Shown in pieces: positions 1 through 11,894 of a stretch of DNA of 64,000 nucleotides; position 1 is the stretch's first letter; each line of letters begins with the position of its first letter. The translations under genes were made by a program, and so were the position numbers. Source of the DNA: Methylopila capsulata (GTDB lineage: Bacteria; Pseudomonadota; Alphaproteobacteria; Rhizobiales; Methylopilaceae); contig NZ_JAFBCY010000004.1 of NCBI RefSeq assembly GCF_016907975.1, positions 248,001-312,000 of the forward strand, read 5' to 3'. The notes below the pieces were generated by a model. It worked only from the letters and a program-made list of their open reading frames with translations, did not search any database and had not been told where the DNA came from.

Positions 1-999
1 TTCCGTGCCGACCGCGAACCCGGCCGTGAGGATTGCGAGCATCGCGGCCATACCGGCGAGACCGACGATCAGCAGCTTCCGCCGCCCCGCGGTGTCGAGC
101 AGCTTCAGGGCTACGTAGGTCATGACGACGTTGACCACGCCGACGCCCGCGGTCGCGAGGATCGCGGCCGAGGTCGAGGCCATGCCGGCCTTCTCGAAGA
201 TGATCGGGGCGTAATAGATCACCGTGTTGATGCCGGTGACCTGCTGGAAGATCGCAAGCCCGACGCCGACGATCAGCGGAATGCGCACGCGGGGCGCGAG
301 CAGCGCCGACCACGGGGCGATCTGGCCGTCGCGGGCCTTCAGGTCGGTGCGCAACTGGTTCAGCTCGGCCGTGACGTCGCCGTCGTCGCGCAGGCGGGAG
401 AGCGCGTCGGCGGCCTCGTCGTGGCGGCCCTGGCCGGCCAGCCAGCGGGGGCTTTCGGGCAGCGTCAGCATGCCGATCCCGAGCACGATCCCCGGCAGGC
501 AGCCGACCGCCAGCATCCAGCGCCAGCCGCCGTCGACCTCCGACAGCAGGTAGGCGACGATGTAGGACAGCAGGATGCCGAGGGTGATGCACATCTGGTT
601 CAGCGAGACCACGCCGCCGCGCTTCTCGGCGGGGGCCATCTCGGCGAGGTAGAGCGGGGTCAGCATCGAGGCGACGCCGATCGCCACGCCCAGGATGGCG
701 CGGCCGATCAGCAGCGTGACGACCTCGTGCGCCGCCGCGCAGACGAGCGCGCCCACCACGAACAGCACCGCGACGACGAGGATCACCTTGCGCCGGCCGT
801 AGGCGTCGGCGAGCGAGCCTGCGGTCGCGGCTCCCACGGCCGCTCCCAGCAGCGCGATCGAGACCACGAAGCCTTGCATGGCTTCCGAGAGCTGGAACAG
901 GTCGCGGATGAAGGGCAGGGCGCCCGAGATCACGCCGGTGTCGTAGCCGAACAGGAGGCCGCCGAGCGACGCGGTCGCCGCCACCACATGGAATTTCAC
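1..999 (-). CDS. Sugar porter family MFS transporter (3' end cut by window edge)
   Basis: This is an inner-membrane secondary transporter, probably a sugar/proton symporter of the MFS sugar porter family (GalP/XylE type). The visible 333 codons start at a GTG preceded by AGGGAG with an 8-nt gap. The N-terminus reads into the first membrane segment GGLLFGYDTGVISGA. Family signatures are present: the DAYGRRK loop between helices 2 and 3, PESPRWL after helix 6, and QQVTGINTVIYYAP in helix 7. The C-terminal third lies outside the window. The sugar cannot be read from sequence. It is divergent from hppA and no partner gene is visible. Confidence 0.9.
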   Translation of the reverse strand, partial: MKFHVVAATASLGGLLFGYDTGVISGALPFIRDLFQLSEAMQGFVVSIALLGAAVGAATAGSLADAYGRRKVILVVAVLFVVGALVCAAAHEVVTLLIGRAILGVAIGVASMLTPLYLAEMAPAEKRGGVVSLNQMCITLGILLSYIVAYLLSEVDGGWRWMLAVGCLPGIVLGIGMLTLPESPRWLAGQGRHDEAADALSRLRDDGDVTAELNQLRTDLKARDGQIAPWSALLAPRVRIPLIVGVGLAIFQQVTGINTVIYYAPIIFEKAGMASTSAAILATAGVGVVNVVMTYVALKLLDTAGRRKLLIVGLAGMAAMLAILTAGFAVGTE

Positions 1000-1135
1000 G
1001 CCGCTTACTCCCTGTTCGCCGCGGAACGTCCCGCCCGCGTTGAGATTCTCGCCGGCACTTTCGGCGCGCGCGCCGACGAGCGCAACGGGCCGAAAGGCGA
1101 GGATCGCCCAGGCCGGGGTCGCCTCTGGTGAGGAT

Positions 1136-1307
1136 GTCCCGGACGACCCCTCATCCGGCGCTCCGCGCCACCTTCTCCCGCAAGGAGAGAAGGGAAGAGC
1201 GCCCCGCTTCGACGGGGGAGCTTGGCTGTACGCGTGAGATGTTACGGGACGCCGCGGTCCCCCTCTCCCCCTGCGGGAGAGGGTAAGGGTGAGGGGTCGT
1301 CCGGGAC
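1136..1307. repeat. Palindromic intergenic element within the 540-bp gap before hppA
   Basis: An 18-bp perfect inverted repeat (1136-1153 with 1290-1307, GTCCCGGACGACCCCTCA) encloses smaller hairpins built on CTTCTCCCGCAAGGAGAGAAG and CTCTCCCCCTGCGGGAGAG. Similar CTCTCCCC/GGGGAGAG and CCTCACCC/GGGTGAGG blocks recur at 28416-28543. This is the look of a dispersed, non-coding palindromic repeat family. The rest of the gap (1000-1135 and 1308-1539) shows no gene that I can support. The hppA ribosome-binding site AAGGAAC lies just before 1540. Confidence 0.7.
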
Positions 1308-1539
1308 GCCCTCCATCCGCCACCCGCACAGCCGACCCGCTATGCGCTATCGTCCGCGAAGGGGAGCAGCGCACCGGCGCGTTGCGCGGGGCGCCCCCTT
1401 CTGGCAGCTTTCTCGTCGACCGATCGGTCAGGCGGAGCGGGCGTCGAAAACGACAAGCAAAAACGGGCGCGGCGCATGATCGCCGAACGTCCACGCCGTT
1501 CCGCCTTCACGAGGAAACGCAATCCAAGGAACGGCTTCG

Positions 1540-3654
<2,115 letters not shown>

Positions 3655-3820
3655 CACCCAAAGACCACGTCCTGCGCATGGCGGCCCCGCTGCCATGCGC
3701 GAGACGCTTCCCCTCGGGGGGCGCCCGATGTAACAGGAGCGTCCAGACAACAGCGATCGCCCGCTCATCGACCCGACCCCCTCAAGGCCGGGCCGGCGGA
3801 CGCGTTGTTTCGTGGTGTGA

Positions 3821-5545
<1,725 letters not shown>

Positions 5546-5611
5546 TGGGGCCTCTAAGGCTTAGGCGCGCGGGCTGACTAAGAGGGCTCGTCGTCCTCCG
5601 GCGTGACCGAC

Positions 5612-5645
5612 CCATGTCGGACGTCAGGCTCGACGTCGGACATGG
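5612..5645. terminator. Hairpin between convergent pyrG and sseA
   Basis: CATGTCGGACGTC (5613-5625) and GACGTCGGACATG (5632-5644) form a 13-bp stem with one mismatch and a 6-nt loop, flanked by one more C-G pair. It sits between two convergent stop codons but has no clear T-run, so it may be a factor-dependent terminator, an mRNA-end stabiliser, or simply a repeat remnant. The gap also carries a fragment of the GATCCCGGG/CCGGGATGACG repeat near 5694-5723. Confidence 0.35.
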
Positions 5646-5728
5646 ATGGCCCGTTCAAGCCGGACCATGACGAACTTCATTCTGCTGCCGATCCCGGGTC
5701 GGCCTCTGGCCGTCCGGGATGACGAACG

Positions 5729-6583
5729 CTACGCCTTCGGCTTCGCCGGCCCCGTCTCCACGGGGCGGCCGCCGGCGCCCCACTCGGCCCACGAGCCATC
5801 GTAGATCCCCTCGGCCTTCGAGCCCACGCCCTCCAGCGCCAGCGCCAGGATCGCGGCGGAGACGCCTGACCCGCAGCTGGTGACGATCGGGCCGGCCACG
5901 TCGACGCCGGCGGCTTCGAACGCAGCGCGCAGCTCCGCCTCCTCGGCGAGCCGGCCGTCCTTCACCACCTGGTCGAACGGTACGTTGAGCGAGCCTGGAA
6001 TGTGGCCGAGCGCGAGGCCCGGGCGCGGCTCGGGCGCCTCGCCGCGGAAGCGGGGGGCGGGGCGGGCGTCGATCACCTGGAACAGGCCGGCGTCCACGCC
6101 CTCGGCCACCTGATCTCCGCTCTTCACGACGGCGGGGTCGAAGCGCGGGGTGAAGCTGGCCGGCCCGCGGGTCGAGGCGCCGCTTTCGAGCAGGCGCTCT
6201 TCGGCCTTCCATTTCGGCAGGCCGCCGTCGAGCACGTAGACGTCCTTCACGCCGAACGCCTTGAACGTCCACCACACGCGGGCCGCCGCGAACAGGCCCG
6301 CGCCGTCGTAAGCGACGATCGTCGCGCCGTCGCCGATCCCGAGCTTGCCCACCGCCTCGGCAAAGACGTCCGGCGTGGGCAGCATGTGCGGCAGGTCGGT
6401 GGACGTGTCCGCCACGACGTTGATGTCGAAGAACACGGCGCCGGGGATGTGGGCCTCGAGAAACTCGCTCGGTCCCTCGCGGTTCGCCGCGGGCAGGTAC
6501 CAGGAGCCGTCGACGGGGATGACCGTCGGGTCGCCGAGACGCTCGGCCAGCCATTCGGTGGAGACGAGGTTGGGGTTGGTCAC
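5729..6583 (-). CDS. sseA: 3-mercaptopyruvate sulfurtransferase (rhodanese family)
   Basis: A tandem-rhodanese sulfurtransferase that moves sulfur from 3-mercaptopyruvate to thiol or cyanide acceptors. The 284-residue product has an inactive N-terminal rhodanese domain and a catalytic C-terminal domain with Cys237 in CGSGVSA. The CGSGV loop is typical of mercaptopyruvate rather than thiosulfate enzymes (CRKGV). The GTG start at 6583 overlaps the cysK stop by 4 bp (GTGA), so translation is likely coupled. A longer in-frame extension upstream runs through cysK in another frame and is not credible. Together with cysK this forms a two-gene sulfur amino-acid unit. Confidence 0.93.
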   Translation of the reverse strand: MTNPNLVSTEWLAERLGDPTVIPVDGSWYLPAANREGPSEFLEAHIPGAVFFDINVVADTSTDLPHMLPTPDVFAEAVGKLGIGDGATIVAYDGAGLFAAARVWWTFKAFGVKDVYVLDGGLPKWKAEERLLESGASTRGPASFTPRFDPAVVKSGDQVAEGVDAGLFQVIDARPAPRFRGEAPEPRPGLALGHIPGSLNVPFDQVVKDGRLAEEAELRAAFEAAGVDVAGPIVTSCGSGVSAAILALALEGVGSKAEGIYDGSWAEWGAGGRPVETGPAKPKA

Positions 6584-7617
6584 TGCATCACCTTCCTGAG
6601 ATCGACCGTGCCCGGCTTCTCGAGCCAGGCCGGCGCCGGCAGCGCCTTCGAGCGCAGGAACTCCGGGTTGAACAGCTTGGATTGATAGCGCGTGCCGTAG
6701 TCGCAGAGGATCGTCACGATGGTGTGGCCGGGGCCGAGCTCCCGCGCCAGCCGGATCGCGCCAGCGACGTTGACGCCGGACGAGCCGCCGAGGCACAGCC
6801 CCTCGTGCTCCAGCAGGTCGAAGGCGATCTGCACGGCTTCCGCGTCCGGGATCCGGTAGGCGAAGTCGACCGGCGCGTCCTCGAGATTGGCCGTGATGCG
6901 GCCCTGGCCGATGCCCTCGGTGATCGAGGAGCCCTCGGCCTTCAGTTCGCCGGTGGTGTAGTAGCTGTAGAGCGCGGCGCCGGGCGGGTCGGCGAGGGCG
7001 ATCTTGACGTCCTTCGACCGCGCCTTCAGCGCCATGCCCGTGCCGGCGAGCGTGCCGCCGGTGCCGACCGCGGAGACGAATCCGTCCACCTTGCCGTCGA
7101 GGTCGTTCCAGATCTCAGGGCCGGTCCCGTCGATGTGCGCCTGCCGGTTCGCCACGTTGTCGAACTGGTTCGCCCAGATCGCGCCGTTCGGCTCCGTCTT
7201 CGCCAGTTCCTCGGCCAGTCGGCCAGAAAGCTTCACGTAGTTGTTCGGATCTTTGTAGGGAACGGCCGGCACCTCCACGAGCTCCGCGCCGGCGAGCCGG
7301 AGCATCTGCTTCTTCTCGTCGGACTGGGTGTCCGGAATGACGATCACAGTGCGGTAGCCGAGCGCGTTCGCGACCAGCGCGAGCCCGATGCCGGTGTTGC
7401 CGGCCGTGCCCTCCACGATGACGCCGCCGGGCTTCAGCTCGCCGCGCCTGACCGCGTCCTCGATGATCCAGAGCGCGGCGCGGTCCTTCACCGATTGGCC
7501 GGGGTTCATGAACTCCGCCTTGCCGAGAATGGCGCAGCCCGTCAGCTCGGAGGCCTGGCGCAGACGGATGAGCGGCGTCCGCCCGATGGCGTCGACCAGA
7601 CCGCTGCGGATGGTCAT
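6580..7617 (-). CDS. cysK: Cysteine synthase A (O-acetylserine sulfhydrylase)
   Basis: A PLP enzyme that makes cysteine from O-acetylserine and sulfide. The 345-residue protein has the PLP lysine K44 in NPGQSVKDR, the substrate loop EGTAGNTGIGLA, and the glycine-rich phosphate loop GTGGTLAGTG. I chose the ATG at 7617 because TGAGGTT sits about 7 nt upstream and the protein then begins MTIRSGLVDAIGRTPLIRL; 13 more codons upstream are possible but lack a site. The family also includes cystathionine beta-synthase-like enzymes, but no CBS domains are present. It is the first gene of the operon with sseA. The serine acetyltransferase cysE is at 51.3 kb. Confidence 0.93.
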   Translation of the reverse strand: MTIRSGLVDAIGRTPLIRLRQASELTGCAILGKAEFMNPGQSVKDRAALWIIEDAVRRGELKPGGVIVEGTAGNTGIGLALVANALGYRTVIVIPDTQSDEKKQMLRLAGAELVEVPAVPYKDPNNYVKLSGRLAEELAKTEPNGAIWANQFDNVANRQAHIDGTGPEIWNDLDGKVDGFVSAVGTGGTLAGTGMALKARSKDVKIALADPPGAALYSYYTTGELKAEGSSITEGIGQGRITANLEDAPVDFAYRIPDAEAVQIAFDLLEHEGLCLGGSSGVNVAGAIRLARELGPGHTIVTILCDYGTRYQSKLFNPEFLRSKALPAPAWLEKPGTVDLRKVMQ

Positions 7618-7734
7618 GAACAACCTCATTCGATAGATTAATCGCGAGGGCGGCACCGTAGTCTGGCGGCGTCGGCTTGAAAAGCGCGGCCGCCCCAGCT
7701 CCGACGCCCTGTGGCGAAAGGCGCGGGGAAACGA

Positions 7735-7764
7735 TAATCCATCAGGACAGGCCGCGCGTAACCA
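7735..7764 (+). promoter_or_regulatory. Candidate ECF (RpoE/ChrR-type) promoter of the cupin-SDR operon
   Basis: TAATCC (7735-7740), 18 nt, then TAACCA (7759-7764), about 60 nt before the GTG of the ChrR-like gene. The same layout, TGATCC-N18-TAGGCT, lies before the photolyase operon. As I recall it, the Rhodobacter RpoE consensus is close to TGATCC with a TA-starting -10 at similar spacing. The element is short, so this is a hypothesis supported mainly by its occurrence at both operons of one functional cluster. Confidence 0.4.
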
Positions 7765-7823
7765 ACTGGACGCCGTGGGCTGGTCCGTCCCGACCCCGAG
7801 CGGTTCACCGAGGTTCGTTTCAC

Positions 7824-8492
7824 GTGGCTTCGCCTTTCAGCCCAACGCCGGAAGACGCCTCCCGACCGATCGACGCGGTGCTCGCTGGGTATGTGGCGGG
7901 GGCGCTGGAGCCGCACATGCATGCGCTCATTACCGCCCATCTCATGCTGTCGGATGAGAACCGCGGCTTCGTTCGGGCCCTCGAGGCGGAAGCCGGCGCG
8001 GCGCTCGATCGCATCGACGCGCCGTTGCCGCAGCGCGTACCGCGCGACCATGTGCTCTCCGCGATCTACGCCGGCGGCTACTATGGGACCGGCCGTCCGG
8101 CGCAGCATGATCCGGAGCTTCCGTCGCCGCTCTTCCGTCTTGTCGGCAAGCCGCTCGACCAGCTGCCGTGGAAGCGAAAGCTGCCGGGACTGAAGGAGTG
8201 CAAGGTCTACGACAAAGGCGGCGTCGAGGCGGTGTTCTACCACATCTCGGCCGGTAGCCGGATGCCGAAGCACACCCACGCCGGGTCCGAAGCGACCCTG
8301 GTGCTGCGGGGCGCATTCCACGACGAGCGCGATCTCTATCGTCGCGGCGACGTCGCGCTGGCCGACGGCTTCGTCGAGCATAGGCCGACGACCAGCCGGG
8401 ACGAGGACTGCGTTTGCTTCGCCGTGACCGATGCGCCGCTGAAGATGACCGGGGCCGTGTGGAGCGTCCTGCAGAAACTGTTCGGCAAGTGA
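7824..8492 (+). CDS. ChrR-like cupin anti-sigma factor homologue lacking the zinc cysteines
   Basis: The 222-residue product aligns by eye with ChrR, the zinc anti-sigma factor that holds RpoE until singlet oxygen appears. The C-terminal cupin keeps the metal set H150-x-H152-x3-E156 and H186. In the N-terminal anti-sigma domain (VLAGYVAGAL onward) the expected H-x3-C-x2-C is H39-LML-S43-DE-N46. Both cysteines are therefore replaced, and the early histidine is missing too. No sigma factor gene lies beside it. The GTG at 7824 is preceded by GAGG at about 10 nt. The stop overlaps the next start by GTGA. It may be a sensor or cupin enzyme that no longer binds a sigma factor in the classical way. 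Confidence 0.85.
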   Translation: MASPFSPTPEDASRPIDAVLAGYVAGALEPHMHALITAHLMLSDENRGFVRALEAEAGAALDRIDAPLPQRVPRDHVLSAIYAGGYYGTGRPAQHDPELPSPLFRLVGKPLDQLPWKRKLPGLKECKVYDKGGVEAVFYHISAGSRMPKHTHAGSEATLVLRGAFHDERDLYRRGDVALADGFVEHRPTTSRDEDCVCFAVTDAPLKMTGAVWSVLQKLFGK

Positions 8493-9265
8493 AGGGCGTC
8501 GCGGTCGCCTGGGTGACCGGCGCGAGCTCCGGCATCGGACGCGCCGTCGCTCTCGAGCTCGCCCGGTCGGGCGTCGTGGTCGCCGCGACCGCCCGCCGCG
8601 AGGACGAACTTGCGAGCCTCGCGGCGGAGGCCGCAGGGTTCGGCGGTCGTGTCGCGGCCTATCCTGGCGACCTGTCCGATCCGGAGAGCCTGACGCCCTT
8701 GGCGGCGCGTATTGCGGCCGAGCTTGGGACGATCGATCTCGCCGTGCTGAACGCCGGCCTCTTCATCCCCGTTCGGGCCGTCCCTTTCGACGCCGACGCC
8801 TTCTACAAGACCTGCGACGTCAACCTGAAGGGCACGGTCGGTTGCCTCGCCGCGGTGCTTCCGGCGATGACCGCGCGACGGGGCGGCAAGATCGTGCTGG
8901 TGGCCTCCGTGACGGGCTACGCCGGCCTGCCCAGCTCCGCCGCCTACGGCGCCACCAAGGCGGCGCTGAACAATCTCGCGGAAAGCCTGAAGTTCGATCT
9001 CGACAGGGTCGGGGTCGCCATCCAGGTGGTGAACCCGGGCTTCGTCGACACGCCGGCGACCAAGCAGAACGACTTCAGGATGCCAGCGCTGCTGGCCGTC
9101 GACGACGCGGCGAAGCGCATCGTCGCCGGCATCGAGCGCGGCGGTTTCGAAATCACCTTCCCGAAGCGCTTCACCTACGTGCTGAAAGTTCTCAAGCTGC
9201 TGCCCTATCCCGCCTATTTCTGGCTGGTGACCAAGGCGACGGGCTGGGACAAGAAGACGGACTGA
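8489..9265 (+). CDS. Short-chain dehydrogenase/reductase of the photo-oxidative cluster
   Basis: A classical SDR oxidoreductase of 258 residues. The NAD(P)-binding motif TGASSGIG starts near residue 10, NAG follows near residue 86, and the catalytic Ser and Y-x3-K appear as SSAAYGATK. The GTG start at 8489 lies inside the stop of the ChrR-like gene (GTGA), so the two are very likely co-translated. It ends 11 bp from the convergent transporter gene. An SDR gene also belongs to the RpoE/ChrR regulon of Rhodobacter (the RSP_1087 group, from memory), which fits a role in lipid or aldehyde chemistry during singlet-oxygen stress. The substrate is unknown. Confidence 0.9.
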   Translation: MKGVAVAWVTGASSGIGRAVALELARSGVVVAATARREDELASLAAEAAGFGGRVAAYPGDLSDPESLTPLAARIAAELGTIDLAVLNAGLFIPVRAVPFDADAFYKTCDVNLKGTVGCLAAVLPAMTARRGGKIVLVASVTGYAGLPSSAAYGATKAALNNLAESLKFDLDRVGVAIQVVNPGFVDTPATKQNDFRMPALLAVDDAAKRIVAGIERGGFEITFPKRFTYVLKVLKLLPYPAYFWLVTKATGWDKKTD

Positions 9266-9276
9266 ACGGCGGGACG

Positions 9277-10605
9277 CTACGCTGCCGCCTCGATGCGGGC
9301 GCGAAGCTCCTTCTGCGAGGCTTCGTCGAGCGGAAAATTCCACATCAATCCGACCGCAAGCAGCTTCAGCGCGACGGGGAGGCCACCGTAGAGCCAGGCG
9401 AGGGTCGTGAGCCCGAGCGGTTCGCGCAATCCAGCCGCAGGGTCGAAACCGGTCGCGGCGAGCACAGGGAAGGCGAGGCCGACGGCGGCCGCGAGCGCCA
9501 GCTTGGTCGCGAGCCCCCAGGCGGCCAGATAAAGCCCGCTGCGCTGCTCGCCCGATGCGGCGGTGTCGACGTCGATCACGTCCGCCTGGATCGAGGGCGG
9601 CAGCGCAAGGTCGGCGCCGACGGCCGCTCCCGTGATCAGGCACACGACGCCGAACAGGACGACGTCGCCGGGGCCGAGCAGCGGCGCGAGCAGGAACACC
9701 GCGGACGCAAGCAGCATGGCGAGGCACCAGGCGCGGTGCTTCGAGGTCCGCCGCGCCAACCAGAGCCAGAGCGGCACGCCGAGCACCCCGGCCGCGAAGT
9801 AGGCGACGAGGAACGGTCCCGCGAGATCCGGCGCGCCCAGGCGTTCGCCGACGAAGAACAGGAACAGGGTCGCGGGCAGCCCGTTCGCGAAGCCGTTGAC
9901 GAAAAATGCGATTAACAGCCGGGCGAAGGCGGTGTTCGCCTTCATGGCCGCGAGACCTTCGCGAAAGCCCAGGCGCCGCCGTGAGGCGTCGACAGGTTCG
10001 GGCGTCAGCGTGAGCGTCCCGAGGGCGAGCAGCGGAAGGCCGAGGCCGACGAACACGGCGTAGGAGGCCAGCACCTCGGCCTGCCCGCCACCGGTCATCG
10101 CGGGGATGACCGCCTGCAGCGACAGCGCGATCAGCGTGCCGACAAGCGCCGCGCTCTCGCGCCATGCGGCGATCCGGCTACGGCCGGCGTAGGACGTGGA
10201 GAGCTCCGCGCCCCAGGCGTTGTAGGGCACCAGAGCCGCGGTCCAGGCGATCGACAGCGCCGCGCCCCAAAGCAGCAGGTAGCCGATCCCGTCGCCGTGC
10301 TCGGGCGTAAAGATCATCCACGACGCGATCGCGGTCGGCAGCATCGCGGCCGCGAACCAGAGACGGCGCCGGCCGAACCGCGGACGCCAGCGGTCCGCGA
10401 CGACGCCGACGGCGGGGTCCGCGATCGCGTCGATCAGCCGGACGGCCAGCAGGGCGTTGCCGACGGCCGCAAGCGGCAGGCCGAGGCCTTCCGCGTAGTA
10501 GCTCGGCACGACGATGTAGAGCGGCAGGGTGAGCGCCGCGAAGGGGATCGCGGGGAGGGCGTAGGCGACGAGGGCTGCGAGCGAGAGTTCGCGGCCGGTT
10601 CTCAT
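9277..10605 (-). CDS. MFS transporter (GPH/melibiose-carrier type), last gene of the phrB operon
   Basis: A 442-residue polytopic inner-membrane protein of the glycoside-pentoside-hexuronide (MelB-like) branch of MFS. The segments LIDAIADPAVGVVADR and RFGRRRLWFAAA match the conserved helix 2/loop 2-3 region (DxxxDPxxG and R-x-G-RRR). The ATG at 10605 overlaps the methyltransferase stop by ATGA. Membership of a fatty-acid-modification and DNA-repair operon suggests that it does not import sugar. Lipid, fatty acid or metabolite export is possible, but nothing in the sequence fixes the substrate. A similar carrier occurs in the Rhodobacter singlet-oxygen regulon, as I recall. Confidence 0.9.
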   Translation of the reverse strand: MRTGRELSLAALVAYALPAIPFAALTLPLYIVVPSYYAEGLGLPLAAVGNALLAVRLIDAIADPAVGVVADRWRPRFGRRRLWFAAAMLPTAIASWMIFTPEHGDGIGYLLLWGAALSIAWTAALVPYNAWGAELSTSYAGRSRIAAWRESAALVGTLIALSLQAVIPAMTGGGQAEVLASYAVFVGLGLPLLALGTLTLTPEPVDASRRRLGFREGLAAMKANTAFARLLIAFFVNGFANGLPATLFLFFVGERLGAPDLAGPFLVAYFAAGVLGVPLWLWLARRTSKHRAWCLAMLLASAVFLLAPLLGPGDVVLFGVVCLITGAAVGADLALPPSIQADVIDVDTAASGEQRSGLYLAAWGLATKLALAAAVGLAFPVLAATGFDPAAGLREPLGLTTLAWLYGGLPVALKLLAVGLMWNFPLDEASQKELRARIEAAA

Positions 10606-11894
10606 GCCCGTGCGAACACCACCTGGCGCACGTCGATGTTGCCGGAGCGGAACCCGGCCTCGCAGTAGGCGAGGTAGTACTCCCACAGCCTGCGGAAGCG
10701 TTCGTCGAAGCCGAGAGGCTGGATGGTCGGCCAGGCCGCACGGAAGCTCTTGCGCCACTCCACCAGCGTCTGCGCGTAGTCGACCCCGAAGATCTTCTCG
10801 GCCGCGACCGCGAGGCCCGCGGCCTTGGCGACATCGCGCAGAACTGTAGGCGACGGAAGCATGCCACCGGGGAAGACGTAGCGCTGTATGAAGTCGGTCT
10901 CGCGGCGGTAGGCGTCGAAGAGCCGGTCCTGGATGGTGATGACCTGGATGCCGGCGGCGGCGCCGGGCTTCAGCCGGTCGCGGACCTGCGAGAAATAAGT
11001 CGGCCACCAGCGTTCGCCGACCGCCTCGAACATTTCGATCGAGGCGACGCCGTCGTAGGAGCCGCGCTCGTCGCGGTAGTCCTGCAGCTTGAGCTCGACC
11101 CGCTCGGAGAGGCCTGCCTCGAACATCCGCTTACGGGCGTAATCGAGCTGCGCCGGGCTGATGGTGAGGCCGGTCACCTTGCAGCCGATTTCGGTGGCGG
11201 CGTACTCCGCGAAGCCGCCCCAGCCGCAGCCGATCTCGAGGATATGGTCGTCCGGCTTCGCGCCGATGGAGCACGCCAAGGTCTCGTACTTGCGCCGCTG
11301 CGCCGCCCCGAGGTCCTGCGCCCCGCCGTCGAAGATCGCGGAGGAGTAGGTCATCGTCGGGTCGAGCCACTGCTCGTAGAAGCGGTTTCCGAGATCGTAA
11401 TGCGCTTCGATGTTTCGTCGCGCGCCCTTCCGGGTGTTCCGGTTCAGCCAGTGTCGGACGTTCTGAAGCGCGCGGTAGAGCGGCTTCATCATCAGATGCT
11501 GCGAAACGTGGTCCACGTTGACGCAGAACAGCTCGAGGAAGGCGGTGACGTCCGGGCTGTCCCACTCGCCGTTGAGAAAGCCGTCGGCGACGCCGATGTC
11601 GCCGCCCTTCAGGATGCGGCGGGCGAAGCCGAGATCGCGCACGACGAGCGTTGCGTCGGGCCCCGGCTCGACCCCGTCGAACACCAGAGTGCGGCCGTCG
11701 GGGAAAGTCACGGACAGACGGCCGCGGGCGATGCGCGCCGCGACCTGCAGCGCGATGCGGACCTCCAGCGGCAGGCCCCGCGCGGCCTCCGCGACGTTGT
11801 CGAGCGTCACGCGCAACGGCGCGGCGGGCGGCGCAGGCTCCGGCAGGCGCGCGGGGAAGCTGGCGGGGCTCTGAGACATCGGGGCGGCGGTCAT
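10602..11894 (-). CDS. Cyclopropane-fatty-acid synthase family SAM methyltransferase
   Basis: A SAM-dependent enzyme acting on the double bonds of phospholipid acyl chains at the membrane. The 430-residue protein has an N-terminal lipid-binding region followed by the class I methyltransferase fold. Motif I is ILEIGCGWGGFAEYA (about residues 212-226), and YDGVASIEMFEAVGE and RYVFPGGMLPS are the usual later blocks of the Cfa family. Its start overlaps the DUF1365 stop (ATGA) and its stop overlaps the transporter start. Given its neighbours it may make methylated rather than cyclopropane acyl chains, feeding the flavoprotein and DUF1365 enzymes. Family assignment is firm; the product is inference. 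Confidence 0.92.
   Translation of the reverse strand: MTAAPMSQSPASFPARLPEPAPPAAPLRVTLDNVAEAARGLPLEVRIALQVAARIARGRLSVTFPDGRTLVFDGVEPGPDATLVVRDLGFARRILKGGDIGVADGFLNGEWDSPDVTAFLELFCVNVDHVSQHLMMKPLYRALQNVRHWLNRNTRKGARRNIEAHYDLGNRFYEQWLDPTMTYSSAIFDGGAQDLGAAQRRKYETLACSIGAKPDDHILEIGCGWGGFAEYAATEIGCKVTGLTISPAQLDYARKRMFEAGLSERVELKLQDYRDERGSYDGVASIEMFEAVGERWWPTYFSQVRDRLKPGAAAGIQVITIQDRLFDAYRRETDFIQRYVFPGGMLPSPTVLRDVAKAAGLAVAAEKIFGVDYAQTLVEWRKSFRAAWPTIQPLGFDERFRRLWEYYLAYCEAGFRSGNIDVRQVVFARA

Noticed and set aside
1136-1307. Insertion sequence ends or a miniature transposon
   Set aside because: There is no transposase frame, no clear target-site duplication, and the inner part is a set of hairpins shared with other intergenic spots; a REP-like repeat fits better.
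7618-7823. An ECF sigma factor gene upstream of the ChrR-like gene
   Set aside because: All frames in this 206-bp gap were considered; none encodes sigma region 2 or 4 motifs, and the next gene upstream is cysK on the opposite strand.
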